DNA of 64,000 nt from Rhizocola hellebori (lineage in GTDB: Bacteria; Actinomycetota; Actinomycetes; Mycobacteriales; Micromonosporaceae): the NCBI RefSeq assembly GCF_016862955.1, contig NZ_BONY01000044.1, positions 20,399-84,398 on the forward strand, read 5' to 3'. Made by a program: the position numbers and the translations under genes. Positions within the stretch are counted from its first letter, which is position 1. Every line of letters begins with the position of its first letter. The notes beneath the pieces were generated by a model. The model made no database searches, was not told the origin of the DNA, and saw nothing but the letters and a program-made list of their open reading frames with translations. Below, one piece after another: positions 16,391-26,009 of this stretch.

Positions 16391-18406
16391 TCACCAGGGT
16401 GATGGTGCAGGGGGTACCACAATCGGCGGGCGGTCGTTGCAGGTGATGGTGTTTGGCAGTTGCCAGGAGCCGAACCACGGACCCGTGGTTCCGCCACCAT
16501 CGTTGCCACCCAGATCGGTCAGCGAGAACTCCGAGCCGGTGGCCGGCCAGTTGAACGACCCACAGTTGTTGATGCCAACGGCACCCACGTTGCGGGCGTC
16601 CACGTTCTCGAACGAGGCCGAACCGGCTACGCGTGCGCTGACCACCGAGGTGCCGGTGCCGTCGACCCGGACGTCCTTGAAGTGGACGTTCGAGATCGAG
16701 ACCAGGTCCTTCACCGGCCAGTCGGAGACCAGCATGATCGCGTTGTAGGTGTTGTCGAGGAAGTGATTCCCGACCACCTGCGTGTTCGCGTCGATGTTGC
16801 GATCCAGTGCGTAGAGCCAGATCGCGCCGAGCCCGATGTTCCAGTTCAGCTCGAACGTGCCGGCCCGGACGGTGGTGTTGTCCTTGAGCAGGATCGTCCC
16901 ACCGAACGGTTCCGCCCCGAACCGTGATCCGACGTGAAGACCACTGCCTTCGCGGATCGGGTCGGCCACCAGATTGCTGGAGACGGTGAGGTCCGATCCG
17001 CCGTAGAGCGCGATGCCGTTGGCCAGCACCGGGGTCTGCACCGTGTTGTGGTCGAACGTGTTGTTCGAGTTCGTCACGGGCTGCGCCCACATGGCCAGGC
17101 CATCGTCACCGGTGTTGCGTACGAAGTTGTTGGCTACCAACGAATTGGTGACGCCACCGTGGAAGTTCAGCCCGTCGCCGATCTGGTCGGCGATGATGCT
17201 GTTGGTGACCTTCACGTTGTTCATCGGACCGTCGAACCAGAGGCCGACCTTCGTGTGGTGGATGTAGAGGCCGTCGATGGTGGAGTCGCTCATCGCGCCA
17301 CCGATCCCGTTCACCTGATCGTCGTCGATGCGCTCGCGCACGTCGCCTTCGATCGTGAAACCGGAGAGGTGCACGTTGCTGCTGCCGCCATCGGCGACAT
17401 ACTTGCCGTAGAAGCCGACCCCGGTGTGGATCGACTTGTCGGGCAACGGCGCGGGCAGGGTTACCTGCTTGCCTTTGATGATGGTGTACCAGTTACCGGC
17501 GCCTTTGACCGTCACGTTGTCAACGACGATGTGACGGTTCACCTGATACGTGCCGGGCGGAATGTAGACCTCGAGGTGCCAGCGCTTCGCGAAGGCGATC
17601 GCACGGTCGATGGCGTCGGAGGACTCGCGCTGGCCCGTCGGGTCGGCTCCGAACAGCAGCACGTTGGCTGCCACGAGGTTCACATAGGGCAGCCCGACCA
17701 GCTCGGAATCGAGAAGATCGATGACTGTCCACGCGGCGTTGCTGCCTGCCGGGGCGGTCAGCCGCACCCTGTCGCCCGCCTTGTACGTCTTGCCGAGCAG
17801 CAGCCGCTGTTCGTCATAGAAGTGGGTCGGGCGGAAAGGCTTGGCGAACACCGGCGCCGGCGTGGTGAACGCCGGTACACACGCGCATTCGGTGACCCAC
17901 CAATCCGGATGGAGCAGATCGGCGTTGGGGTCGTTGGCGAACGGATACTGGTTGTAGAGCCACGCGAACTGCGACGTGAGCGTCATTGTCTTTCGGTTCT
18001 TGCCGTTGACGCTGACATCGAGTGGCGCGGTGATACCCCCACCGTTCGGCGCGTCCGGAAGGCTGTAGCGGACAGTGATCGCGTTGGCCGCCTGCGGCAG
18101 CGTGAACTCGACATACTGCCCCGGCAACAGCTTTACCGCGGAACGGCCGGAAGCCTCGGCCGGCAAGGTGTATGCCGTGCGGTCGGGCCCGATGACCGTG
18201 CCGTTGGTCGCCGCCTTCTCCGCTTCCTGCTCGAGGAAGCTGACGCTCGCACCGCGCCCGGCGACCAGCGCCGGATCAAGTGCGGCTCGTGTCACCGCGG
18301 GATTGGCGGGCGCGCTGGGGCTGGCGTTGGCGCTGCCAGCCACGCCGACGACCACGACCGAAGCCGTGGCGAGGGCGATGGTGAATTGGTTGATGTTCTT
18401 GAACAT
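16391..18406 (-). CDS. Secreted right-handed beta-helix polysaccharide-active protein (GH87-like)
   Basis: Start ATG 18406 gives 671 aa with a Sec signal peptide (cleavage near SANA-SPSA, about residue 30). Residues 55-225 form a carbohydrate-binding-like beta-sandwich with an Asp/Trp-rich block (YNQYPFANDPNADLLHPDWW). From about 260 on, a pectate-lyase-type parallel beta-helix with many N/V/T ladder turns runs to residue 640 (for example DNVTVKGAGNWYTII, GLYIHHTKVGLWFDG). Length and layout fit mycodextranase/alpha-1,3-glucanase-like (GH87) enzymes, but catalytic Asp residues cannot be fixed by eye. Exported enzyme acting on an alpha-glucan or related polymer. Confidence 0.75.
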   Translation of the reverse strand: MFKNINQFTIALATASVVVVGVAGSANASPSAPANPAVTRAALDPALVAGRGASVSFLEQEAEKAATNGTVIGPDRTAYTLPAEASGRSAVKLLPGQYVEFTLPQAANAITVRYSLPDAPNGGGITAPLDVSVNGKNRKTMTLTSQFAWLYNQYPFANDPNADLLHPDWWVTECACVPAFTTPAPVFAKPFRPTHFYDEQRLLLGKTYKAGDRVRLTAPAGSNAAWTVIDLLDSELVGLPYVNLVAANVLLFGADPTGQRESSDAIDRAIAFAKRWHLEVYIPPGTYQVNRHIVVDNVTVKGAGNWYTIIKGKQVTLPAPLPDKSIHTGVGFYGKYVADGGSSNVHLSGFTIEGDVRERIDDDQVNGIGGAMSDSTIDGLYIHHTKVGLWFDGPMNNVKVTNSIIADQIGDGLNFHGGVTNSLVANNFVRNTGDDGLAMWAQPVTNSNNTFDHNTVQTPVLANGIALYGGSDLTVSSNLVADPIREGSGLHVGSRFGAEPFGGTILLKDNTTVRAGTFELNWNIGLGAIWLYALDRNIDANTQVVGNHFLDNTYNAIMLVSDWPVKDLVSISNVHFKDVRVDGTGTSVVSARVAGSASFENVDARNVGAVGINNCGSFNWPATGSEFSLTDLGGNDGGGTTGPWFGSWQLPNTITCNDRPPIVVPPAPSPW

Positions 18407-18563
18407 CGAGTGACTCGTTTCTCTCGGAAGAGATTGAGGTGACCCTAGGCTTCCGGACATCGTCCCGCAAGATGTTTGAAACAATCTCGTCAGATTTATT
18501 CGACGTTCAGTCTCCTTCTTGCACGATTGCTTCCGGAATGGAACGCCCGTCTACCATCGTCAA

Positions 18564-19064
18564 GTGCTCCCCGACGTCATCGCTCCCCGGCTGCGCGTTC
18601 TGTTTTGCGGCATCAACCCCGGCCTGATGTCGGAGGCGACCGGCCACCACTTCGCCCGTCCCGGCAACCGATTCTGGCCCGCTCTGCACCAAAGCGGCTT
18701 TACTCCCGCTCAGTTGCGCCCTTCACAACAAAGCAGTCTTCTCGGGTACCAAATAGGAATAACGAATGTCGTAGACCGCCCCAGCGCGCGAGCCGACGAG
18801 CTCACCCGCGAAGAGCTCATCGCGGGCGGCCGGCTGCTGGTGGCCAAGGTCGGCAAGTTCGCGCCATCGTGGCTGGCGGTGCTGGGCGTCGGCGCCTATC
18901 GTTCCGCCTTCGCCGCGCCCCGCGCGCAGGTCGGCGAGCAGGCACAAGCCATCGGCCAAACGCGGGTCTGGGTCTTACCCAACCCAAGCGGCCTTAACGC
19001 CCACTACACGCTGCCGCGCCTCGTCGACGAGTTCGCCGCGTTGCGGGAGAAGGCGTTCAGCTGA
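18564..19064 (+). CDS. mug: G/U mismatch-specific DNA glycosylase (Mug/TDG family)
   Basis: A 166-residue uracil-DNA glycosylase superfamily member. Motif 1 LRVLFCGINPGLMSEATGHHF carries the family-2 active-site GINPG with Asn, and motif 2 is VWVLPNPSGLNAHYT (NPSG). It excises U or T from G:U/G:T mismatches in base-excision repair. The GTG at 18564 fits the family start (VLPDVIAP); a TTG start 45 bp upstream is less likely. It overlaps the 3' end of the LLM gene by 8 bp. Confidence 0.88.
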   Translation: MLPDVIAPRLRVLFCGINPGLMSEATGHHFARPGNRFWPALHQSGFTPAQLRPSQQSSLLGYQIGITNVVDRPSARADELTREELIAGGRLLVAKVGKFAPSWLAVLGVGAYRSAFAAPRAQVGEQAQAIGQTRVWVLPNPSGLNAHYTLPRLVDEFAALREKAFS

Positions 19065-19935
19065 CCGGGTTTCGGGGCAAACCGATCAGGTGGGCGACCT
19101 CGGCGAGCGCGGCGATGTGGGCGTCGACGCCGGTGGCACCGAAACCCATCGTGTTGACCGAGACGTGGGTAGCTCCGGCTAGACGCCAGTCGCTGACGCC
19201 CTTCGCTGCCGCTTCGGCCCCCTTGGACAGCCCGACTCGCCCTTCGATCCCGATGGCGGCCGGGTCGCGGCCGGCGGCCCTGGCTGACTCGTGAACCACG
19301 GCCAGCGCCTCGGTGAACCTTTCGCCCGGCGGCAGCTGGGGGAACCAGCCGTCGGCGAGACGGCCGGCGCGTTTGAGAGCCGGCACGGTGGAGGCGCCGA
19401 TCCAGATCGGAATCGGGCGCTGCACCGGCAGCGGGGCCAGGCCGGCGCCGGTGACGGTCTCGAACCGGCCGGCGAAGGTCACGCTGCGCTGGGTCCACAG
19501 CAGCCGGAGCAGCTCGATCTGCTCGGACATCCGACGCCCGCGATTGGAGAAGTCCTTGTCCAGCGCCTCGTATTCAACGTGGTTCCAGCCAAGGCCGACC
19601 CCGAGCCGGAACTTGCCGCCGGTGAGGATGTCCACCTCGGCGGCCTGCTTGGCCAGCAGAGCCGTCTGCCGCTGCGGCGCGATGATCACGCCGGTGACCA
19701 TCTCCAGCGAGGTGATCGCGGCGAGGAAGCCGTAGAGCACGAACGGTTCGTGGAACGTGGTGTCGATGTCGTAGGGCCCGGACCAGCCGGGGTAGACCTC
19801 GGGATCGGCCCCCACCACGTGGTCGTAGGCCAGGATGTGCTGAAAGCCCAGCTCTTCGACGGCGGCCGCGTAGGCCCTGATGACGACCGGGTCGGCCCCG
19901 ATCTCGGTCTGCGGAAAAACCACTCCAACCTGCAC
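19057..19935 (-). CDS. LLM-class oxidoreductase, F420-dependent type
   Basis: A 292-residue TIM-barrel enzyme of the luciferase-like superfamily. It begins MQVGVVFPQTEIGADP and keeps FQHILAYDHVVGADP, GVIIAPQRQTALLAKQAAEVD and FRLGVGLGWNHVEYEAL, which are hallmarks of the Rv2161c/F420-dependent TIGR03619-like group. It reduces or oxidises an unknown substrate with F420H2 or FMNH2. GTG 19935 is preferred to the longer frame because conservation starts there. The divergent ABM gene begins 24 bp away. Confidence 0.88.
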   Translation of the reverse strand: MQVGVVFPQTEIGADPVVIRAYAAAVEELGFQHILAYDHVVGADPEVYPGWSGPYDIDTTFHEPFVLYGFLAAITSLEMVTGVIIAPQRQTALLAKQAAEVDILTGGKFRLGVGLGWNHVEYEALDKDFSNRGRRMSEQIELLRLLWTQRSVTFAGRFETVTGAGLAPLPVQRPIPIWIGASTVPALKRAGRLADGWFPQLPPGERFTEALAVVHESARAAGRDPAAIGIEGRVGLSKGAEAAAKGVSDWRLAGATHVSVNTMGFGATGVDAHIAALAEVAHLIGLPRNPVS

Positions 19936-19959
19936 GAGCACAACGTTACTGTCTCCCCC

Positions 19960-20253
19960 ATGTACGCCGCGATCCTGCATCTGACCTTCCCGCCCACCAA
20001 GCACGAGGAGGTCGCCAAGTTCCTGAGCGAGGAGATGCTTTCCGTCATCAGGGTCAATGAAGGCTTCATTGACTTCCGTGTACTGGATGCGGGCACCCCG
20101 GGCGAGCTGGTCATCATGGACACCTGGCGCAGCCGTGAAGACAGCGCGGCCGCGATTCAGGGTGAGGAAGCCGTCGACGTTCACGCCCGCTACGTGGCGC
20201 TGGAAATCGTTGTGGCATCGGCGACTCGCTATTCGGTCATCGCCAGCACCTAA
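19960..20253 (+). CDS. Antibiotic biosynthesis monooxygenase (ABM)-like small protein
   Basis: A 97-residue alpha/beta ferredoxin-like protein (MYAAILHLTFPPTKHEEVAK, INEGF-like VNEGFIDFRVLDAG, VIMDTWRSRED) of the dimeric ABM/EthD type. Such proteins act as cofactor-free oxygenases or simply as degraders of small molecules. Divergent from the LLM oxidoreductase with a 24-bp gap, so they share a promoter region. The 3' end overlaps the quinone-reductase gene by 4 bp. Confidence 0.72.
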   Translation: MYAAILHLTFPPTKHEEVAKFLSEEMLSVIRVNEGFIDFRVLDAGTPGELVIMDTWRSREDSAAAIQGEEAVDVHARYVALEIVVASATRYSVIAST

Positions 20254-21224
20254 TCGAGGACGGTTACCACGAGTTTGCCGCGGGCGGCACCGGCTTCGAA
20301 GCGCCGCAGCGCGTCGGCGGTTTGGCTCAGTGGATAGGTCCGGTCGATGACCGGGGTGACTTTGCCTGTTTGGAAGAGTTCTGTCAGTGCATTGAGGTTC
20401 GCGGCACTGGGTTTGGCTATCAGTGGCTGCAGCTTTTGGCGGGTGAACGGGGACGCGGCGACCGCGTGGAAGATGCGGCCCATGGGACCGATCCAGCGAC
20501 TGCCCTCTCCCGAAGAGAGCACTAGAGTCCCTTGCGGGGCAAGGGAACGCCTCAGCGCGGCGAGGGAGTGTGTTCCGGCCAGGTCGAGTATCACATCGTA
20601 GCGCTGCCGTGCGGTGGTGAAGTCTTCTTTGCGGTAGTCGATGACACGGTCAGCGCCGATCGACCTGACCAGGTCTATCTTGCCTGTGCTGCACACGGCG
20701 ATTACTTGTGCTCCAAGCGATTTGGCAATCTGAACGGCGAAGGTGCCGACACCGCCGGAGGCGCCGATAATCAGAACAGTCTGCCCCGGCACCACTTTTG
20801 CGCTGTCCCGTATCCCCATCAGTGCGGTGTTGCCGGAGACCGGCACCGCCGCGGCTTGCGCGAAACTTAGGTTGGCGGGCTTGAGCGCGGCTCGATGCGC
20901 TGGCACACATACGTATTCCGCGTAGCTGCCGCCGTCGATCTCGGCGTAGATCTCATCGCCCGGCTTGAAACCGGTGACCTGCTTGCCAGCCGCTTCGACG
21001 GTTCCCGCGACATCCCGGCCGAGAATCAGCCGCTTCGGCTTGCGCAGCCCGAAAGCCAAACGCCCGAGGTAGGGCTCGCCTCTCATCACATACGCGACAC
21101 CCTTGTCCACCCCGGCTGCGTGCACTCTCACCAGCAAGTCGCCATCGCCGGGCACGGGCGGGTCCACCTCTTCGAACCGGAGCAGTTCCGGCGGGCCGTA
21201 CCCGCGATGGGTAATGGCTTTCAT
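20250..21224 (-). CDS. NAD(P)-dependent alcohol dehydrogenase / quinone oxidoreductase-like (MDR)
   Basis: A 324-residue zinc-free MDR enzyme. It begins KAITHRGYGPPELLRFEEVD, has the N-terminal GroES-like fold (LGRDVAGTVEAAGKQVTGFKPGDEIYAE) and the Rossmann motif VLIIGASGGVGTFAVQIAKSLGAQVIAVCS. The structural-zinc cysteines are absent, as in quinone oxidoreductases. It is the last gene of a three-gene operon: the stop of the upstream small membrane-protein gene overlaps its start region (ATGA). An ArsR-type repressor heads the operon, so it is probably induced by a small electrophile or drug. Confidence 0.88.
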   Translation of the reverse strand: MKAITHRGYGPPELLRFEEVDPPVPGDGDLLVRVHAAGVDKGVAYVMRGEPYLGRLAFGLRKPKRLILGRDVAGTVEAAGKQVTGFKPGDEIYAEIDGGSYAEYVCVPAHRAALKPANLSFAQAAAVPVSGNTALMGIRDSAKVVPGQTVLIIGASGGVGTFAVQIAKSLGAQVIAVCSTGKIDLVRSIGADRVIDYRKEDFTTARQRYDVILDLAGTHSLAALRRSLAPQGTLVLSSGEGSRWIGPMGRIFHAVAASPFTRQKLQPLIAKPSAANLNALTELFQTGKVTPVIDRTYPLSQTADALRRFEAGAARGKLVVTVLD

Positions 21225-21493
21225 CACTCCACCGTCCTCAGGATCTGTTCAATGGATGCTGTTCGCGCGCGCAGCTCGGCCATATCCGCGGCGACGCGCT
21301 GCTGGGTGTCCAAAGTGTTTTCGGAGAGCTGTTCGTAGCGGCGAACCAATTGCCGCAAGCCATCCTCCTGCGCGGCGGTCACCTTGAGCTTGCGGAATTC
21401 GTGGATCGAAGCCATGATCGCCAGGAACATCAGGGTGATCAGCGCGAACCCGCCAAGTGTCAAAATCACGCTCGGCCACGTGTTGAAGTCCAT
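21224..21493 (-). CDS. Small membrane protein with cytoplasmic helix
   Basis: An 89-residue protein: one transmembrane helix (about residues 8-30, VILTLGGFALITLMFLAIMA) and a charged, probably coiled-coil tail (RQLVRRYEQLSENTLDTQQR). It overlaps both the ArsR-type gene upstream and the MDR gene downstream by a few bases, so all three are co-translated. No named family; it accompanies ArsR-like regulators in other actinomycetes. Confidence 0.75.
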   Translation of the reverse strand: MDFNTWPSVILTLGGFALITLMFLAIMASIHEFRKLKVTAAQEDGLRQLVRRYEQLSENTLDTQQRVAADMAELRARTASIEQILRTVE

Positions 21494-21846
21494 CAGGAGC
21501 GCTCCTTGTGTGAGGGACCCTTGTCGGAGTCCGGTGGGGTCAGGGTGGCGACCGCTTCGGCCAGCGTGGCCGCACTCAGATGCAGGTCGAAGTCGGCAAC
21601 CTCGAAGAACTTCATCGCCTTGCCGTCTTCGGAGAGCTCGAGGCTGCCCACGATCAGGCCGGCCGCCTCCAGCCGTTGCAGGTGCATGTGAAGAAGGGGC
21701 CGGCTGATGCCGATCTCGCGAGCCAGGTGGCTCACATAGTCCCGCCCGACCACCGCCAGCTGGGCGACGATGCGCAGCCGCAGCGGGTTGGCCAGCGCCG
21801 CGAGCATCTCGACCAGTTCGTCACCGGTCGGCCGCCGCGGTGTCAT
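21493..21846 (-). CDS. ArsR-family winged-helix regulator
   Basis: A 117-residue winged-helix protein: EMLAALANPLRLRIVAQLA (helices 1-2), VSHLAREIGISRPLLHMHLQRLEAAGLI (recognition helix and start of the wing). No metal-binding CxC motif is present, so it senses something other than a soft metal. First gene of an operon with the small membrane protein and the MDR enzyme; a degenerate palindrome sits just upstream. Confidence 0.85.
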   Translation of the reverse strand: MTPRRPTGDELVEMLAALANPLRLRIVAQLAVVGRDYVSHLAREIGISRPLLHMHLQRLEAAGLIVGSLELSEDGKAMKFFEVADFDLHLSAATLAEAVATLTPPDSDKGPSHKERS

Positions 21847-21858
21847 AGCGCTCCTTCA

Positions 21859-21880
21859 CGTGTCAGAACTTTCTTACACA
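21859..21880. promoter_or_regulatory. Candidate operator of the ArsR-type regulator
   Basis: Imperfect inverted repeat CGTGTCAGAA-CT-TTCTTACACA (8 of 10 positions pair) located 13-34 bp upstream of the ArsR-type start. Autoregulation is inferred from position. Confidence 0.5.
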
Positions 21881-21958
21881 TGAAACGCTAGCATGTCCCA
21901 TCAACCGGCGAAAGGGTAAAGAAGTGGGCGCCCGGTCAGCACCGGACGCCCAGCGGAT

Positions 21959-23131
<1,173 letters not shown>

Positions 23132-23234
23132 TCACCTCGTGCTCGTAATTGCGCCGAGCGGCACGGTCGGCGCGCCAAACGGCGGCGAGCCCACCGCCGG
23201 AAACCGGCCGTGGGCTCGCCCTATATCGACTTGG

Positions 23235-24851
23235 CTAGTGCCTGTACACGCTCGCTGCCACCAGCGTGCGCTCGCGCGGGCCGCCGTTGAGACGGATGAC
23301 CGGCTCAGGCGTCGGCCGTTCTATCCTCTTCTTCTTGTACGGCGCCAGTGCTTCGCCAAGTGCGCGGCGGAAGTCTTCCTGCCCACCGCGGAAGGCCGAC
23401 ATGACCAGAGGCCCCCAGCCGTTGACCTTTCCGTCGGAGCAGAACTGGTTGATGGTGGGCACGGACCCGGAGTAGCTCTTCCATCCGGGAGCGTTGTCGC
23501 CCAGATACATCTCGCGGTAGTCGCGGCTTGCCCCTGAGCCGCTGTAGTTGGACGCCCAGAGTTTCCGGCCCTGGTAGTTCGGAACCGTGTCGTGGTATGC
23601 CCACGGAGCCGCGTAGAGGAATGCCGGCTTCTGGCCTTCCTTCATGAGATGTTTGGCGACGGCGACGCCGAGATTGATGTCGACAGGGTCGTAAACGTCA
23701 CCGTTCGCGTCCGCCCAGTGCTCGACATCCACCTGCCACCAGAACCCGGGATGCTCGCGCCACATCGGGAAGTTGCTGTCGGCAAAGGCAATGAGGTTGG
23801 TGACCGTTACCTGTGGGCTGACACCTGTGCGCGGAGCGACGAAACCACACGGGAACGGCAGCCCGGCTTCGGTTGCCACCCGAAGCATCTTGGCGGCCTT
23901 CTTATGCGGGTAGGTCGCGCCGTCCTTGTCCTGCTCCCAGAACTTGGCGTTGATGAAGGTCAGCCCGCCGTTCTCCACGAAGCTTCGCACGTGGTTCTCG
24001 GTCAGTCCGTTCTGGACAGTGAAATCGTAGATGTCGCAGCCGAACATGATGCCGGTCGGGCCGGGCCCCGGTTGCTTCTTCGTCTCGCTGTCGAAGAGCT
24101 TGTCCCACGTTTCGTGGTTGACTCGTCCGTCTGGCGGCAGTCCCTGCGCTGTCTGGAACGACTTGACCGCCGACTCGGTGGCTTCCTCGAAAAGGCCGTC
24201 CGCCCAGCCGGCCACGTTGGGCGCGAATCCGAGTGCCTGCAAGCGTTCCTGGATGCGCCTGACCACCGGCCGCTCGACGGCGTAGTAGCCGCCATGCGAT
24301 TCGGCCGGTCCGTCGATCAGTCCGTAGTAGTGGCCCGGCGGGAGGTCGAATTCCTGCGGATCGACGCCTCCGCCGGGTTTGACCGGCCCTGAACCGTCGC
24401 CCCACAGGGACCGGGCTCGTTCCTCGATGCGGTCCATCAACTCCGTTGAAGTGGCCCAGTGGATGTGGTTGACGTGGTCGGCGGCGGCATACGGTGGGAC
24501 TCGAACCTGGTCGCGCACATAGGTTTCGTGGTCGTTGTGCGGCTGAGTGTGGATGAGTTCGACGGTCAGATCGGAAAAATACTCGAATATCCAGTCGGCC
24601 GCCCGGCCCATGTCTTCCTGGTCTTTGGTGTTCGACTCGATGTCGTCATAGCCGCCGAGGTCGATCGCGGCAGTCGGCCAGCCGTTGTACGACAAGCCGT
24701 AGTGGTGGGAGCTCATGCCATGGTCTCCGTCCCTGGCGGAAGTCACATAGAGCTCGGTAGATTCTGGATAGTACTTCTCAAAGAATGCAATCATTCGTTC
24801 GCCCAGAGGTCCGGCTACGACATTGGGCAATCGCCTATAGCTAACAACCAT
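23235..24851 (-). CDS. Three-domain cell-wall hydrolase: M15-like peptidase, peptidoglycan-binding, GH25/DUF1906-like
   Basis: A 538-residue protein (start ATG 24851; no clear signal peptide). N-terminal domain (about 15-150): SSHHYGLSYNG...AIDLGG...HIHWAT resembles the H/D/H zinc site of M15-type D,D-peptidases. About residues 200-265: a peptidoglycan_binding_1 fold (VRRIQERLQALGF...TESAVKSFQTAQGLPPDG). From about 280: a TIM-barrel like GH25/DUF1906 lysozymes (FGCDIYDFTVQNG, FINAKFWEQ, WWQVDVEHW). Combining an endopeptidase, a wall anchor and a muramidase-like barrel resembles a phage endolysin or a toxin effector more than a housekeeping autolysin. The lack of a Sec signal fits a dedicated export route. 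Confidence 0.72.
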   Translation of the reverse strand: MVVSYRRLPNVVAGPLGERMIAFFEKYYPESTELYVTSARDGDHGMSSHHYGLSYNGWPTAAIDLGGYDDIESNTKDQEDMGRAADWIFEYFSDLTVELIHTQPHNDHETYVRDQVRVPPYAAADHVNHIHWATSTELMDRIEERARSLWGDGSGPVKPGGGVDPQEFDLPPGHYYGLIDGPAESHGGYYAVERPVVRRIQERLQALGFAPNVAGWADGLFEEATESAVKSFQTAQGLPPDGRVNHETWDKLFDSETKKQPGPGPTGIMFGCDIYDFTVQNGLTENHVRSFVENGGLTFINAKFWEQDKDGATYPHKKAAKMLRVATEAGLPFPCGFVAPRTGVSPQVTVTNLIAFADSNFPMWREHPGFWWQVDVEHWADANGDVYDPVDINLGVAVAKHLMKEGQKPAFLYAAPWAYHDTVPNYQGRKLWASNYSGSGASRDYREMYLGDNAPGWKSYSGSVPTINQFCSDGKVNGWGPLVMSAFRGGQEDFRRALGEALAPYKKKRIERPTPEPVIRLNGGPRERTLVAASVYRH

Positions 24852-24938
24852 GATCTCGACGGTAGCGACTCCACCGGGCCCCACCAGCCACTTCACAGAT
24901 TCTGCGACGCTTGCCAGCAGGGCCCCTATACTTCCCGC

Positions 24939-25910
24939 CTATTGCACCCGGCGCACTTTGAACGGCAGATGTGGTGGCTCACCGGATTGCTGGCGCAACA
25001 CCTGCCCTTCGGTGACCCACTTGCCCGTGCGGGTGATGGCCACGGCCGTTGGCTCGTCCAGGCCCTCGCGCAGGACAGTCTTCGTTCTGGTCACCACGTT
25101 GACCCGCAACAGGCGGCCGGTCAGTTCCACGACAAGCAACTCGAAGCGGTTGAGCATGCGGATCCCGTCCGGGGACGAGAAAAGCTCCCCGAAGTTCACC
25201 TCGGCCGCCGGCAGCGCCGACCCGTCGCGAGCGATGCCGACCTTCAGCATCTGGCCGGTACTCACGTTGGTCAAATAAATCGTCGAGCCGCCGTCGAAGG
25301 CGATACCGTCGATCTGCAGGGTTCCGCCTTGGCCGGTGAAGAGAGGATCAGCTGACCACACCGACAGGACCCCACCGGTGGGCTGGCGCGGATCCGGTGT
25401 GCGCAGCCGCAGCAGGCGCGCCGGTCGCAGCGGCACCGCTGTCGGGTCCGTCGCGTCGGTCACGTAGACATCGCCATTGGCCAGCGCGAGGTCGGCGCAG
25501 AGACCTTCGTCGGCGACCGGATAGCTAGCCCTCAGCGCACCGGTTCGCAAATCGAAGGCGCGCAACATAAATGTCGACTGGAACGTGATGTCGACCGCGC
25601 ACGCCCACAGCACGTTACGCTGAGCGTCGACGGCGACACCGCCAGTGCCGATGTTCACGTCAGCGGATACAAAGGCTTCGGCGACCGCTGATCCGGGCCG
25701 GAATCGGACGATTTCCCCGGTCACCAGGCTTGACACGTAAAGCGTTCCGTCCGGGCCGGAGGCGATGCTCTCCGGAAAGAATTGGTCACCAGGAAGTGCC
25801 AGGACGTCCGGCGCCGACACAGGCTCGTTGGCCTGCGCTACCGGATAGGGTGCCGCCGCCACGGCGACCATACAGGCAACGGCAACCGCTGCCAGGATGG
25901 CGCGTTTCAT
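24939..25910 (-). CDS. Secreted SMP-30/NHL-type beta-propeller protein
   Basis: Start ATG 25910, GGAGG five bases upstream; 323 aa. A Sec signal peptide ends near AQA-NEPV. The mature part is a six-bladed propeller with repeated [GD]-[GP]-[TN]-[LI]-Y-V or [VI]-Y-[VL]-T strands (GPDGTLYVSSLVTGEIV, NGDVYVTDATDP, GSTIYLTNVSTGQML). Related proteins are lactonases or glycan-binding scaffolds. Catalytic metal ligands cannot be assigned. It is divergent from the AfsR-like regulator with 99 bp between starts. Confidence 0.75.
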   Translation of the reverse strand: MKRAILAAVAVACMVAVAAAPYPVAQANEPVSAPDVLALPGDQFFPESIASGPDGTLYVSSLVTGEIVRFRPGSAVAEAFVSADVNIGTGGVAVDAQRNVLWACAVDITFQSTFMLRAFDLRTGALRASYPVADEGLCADLALANGDVYVTDATDPTAVPLRPARLLRLRTPDPRQPTGGVLSVWSADPLFTGQGGTLQIDGIAFDGGSTIYLTNVSTGQMLKVGIARDGSALPAAEVNFGELFSSPDGIRMLNRFELLVVELTGRLLRVNVVTRTKTVLREGLDEPTAVAITRTGKWVTEGQVLRQQSGEPPHLPFKVRRVQ

Positions 25911-26009
25911 GCGAGCCTCCATTCTAGTTTCTGCATCTGTCGATGACGTGTGTCCCGTGCGTACCTGCGTGGGGAGATCCTTAAACACCCTCAATGAGAG
26001 GATCGAGAA

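Noticed and set aside
16934..18442. 502-aa plus-strand ORF opposite the beta-helix gene
   Set aside because: Shadow rich in Val/Asp/Arg; the minus frame has a signal peptide and beta-helix turns.
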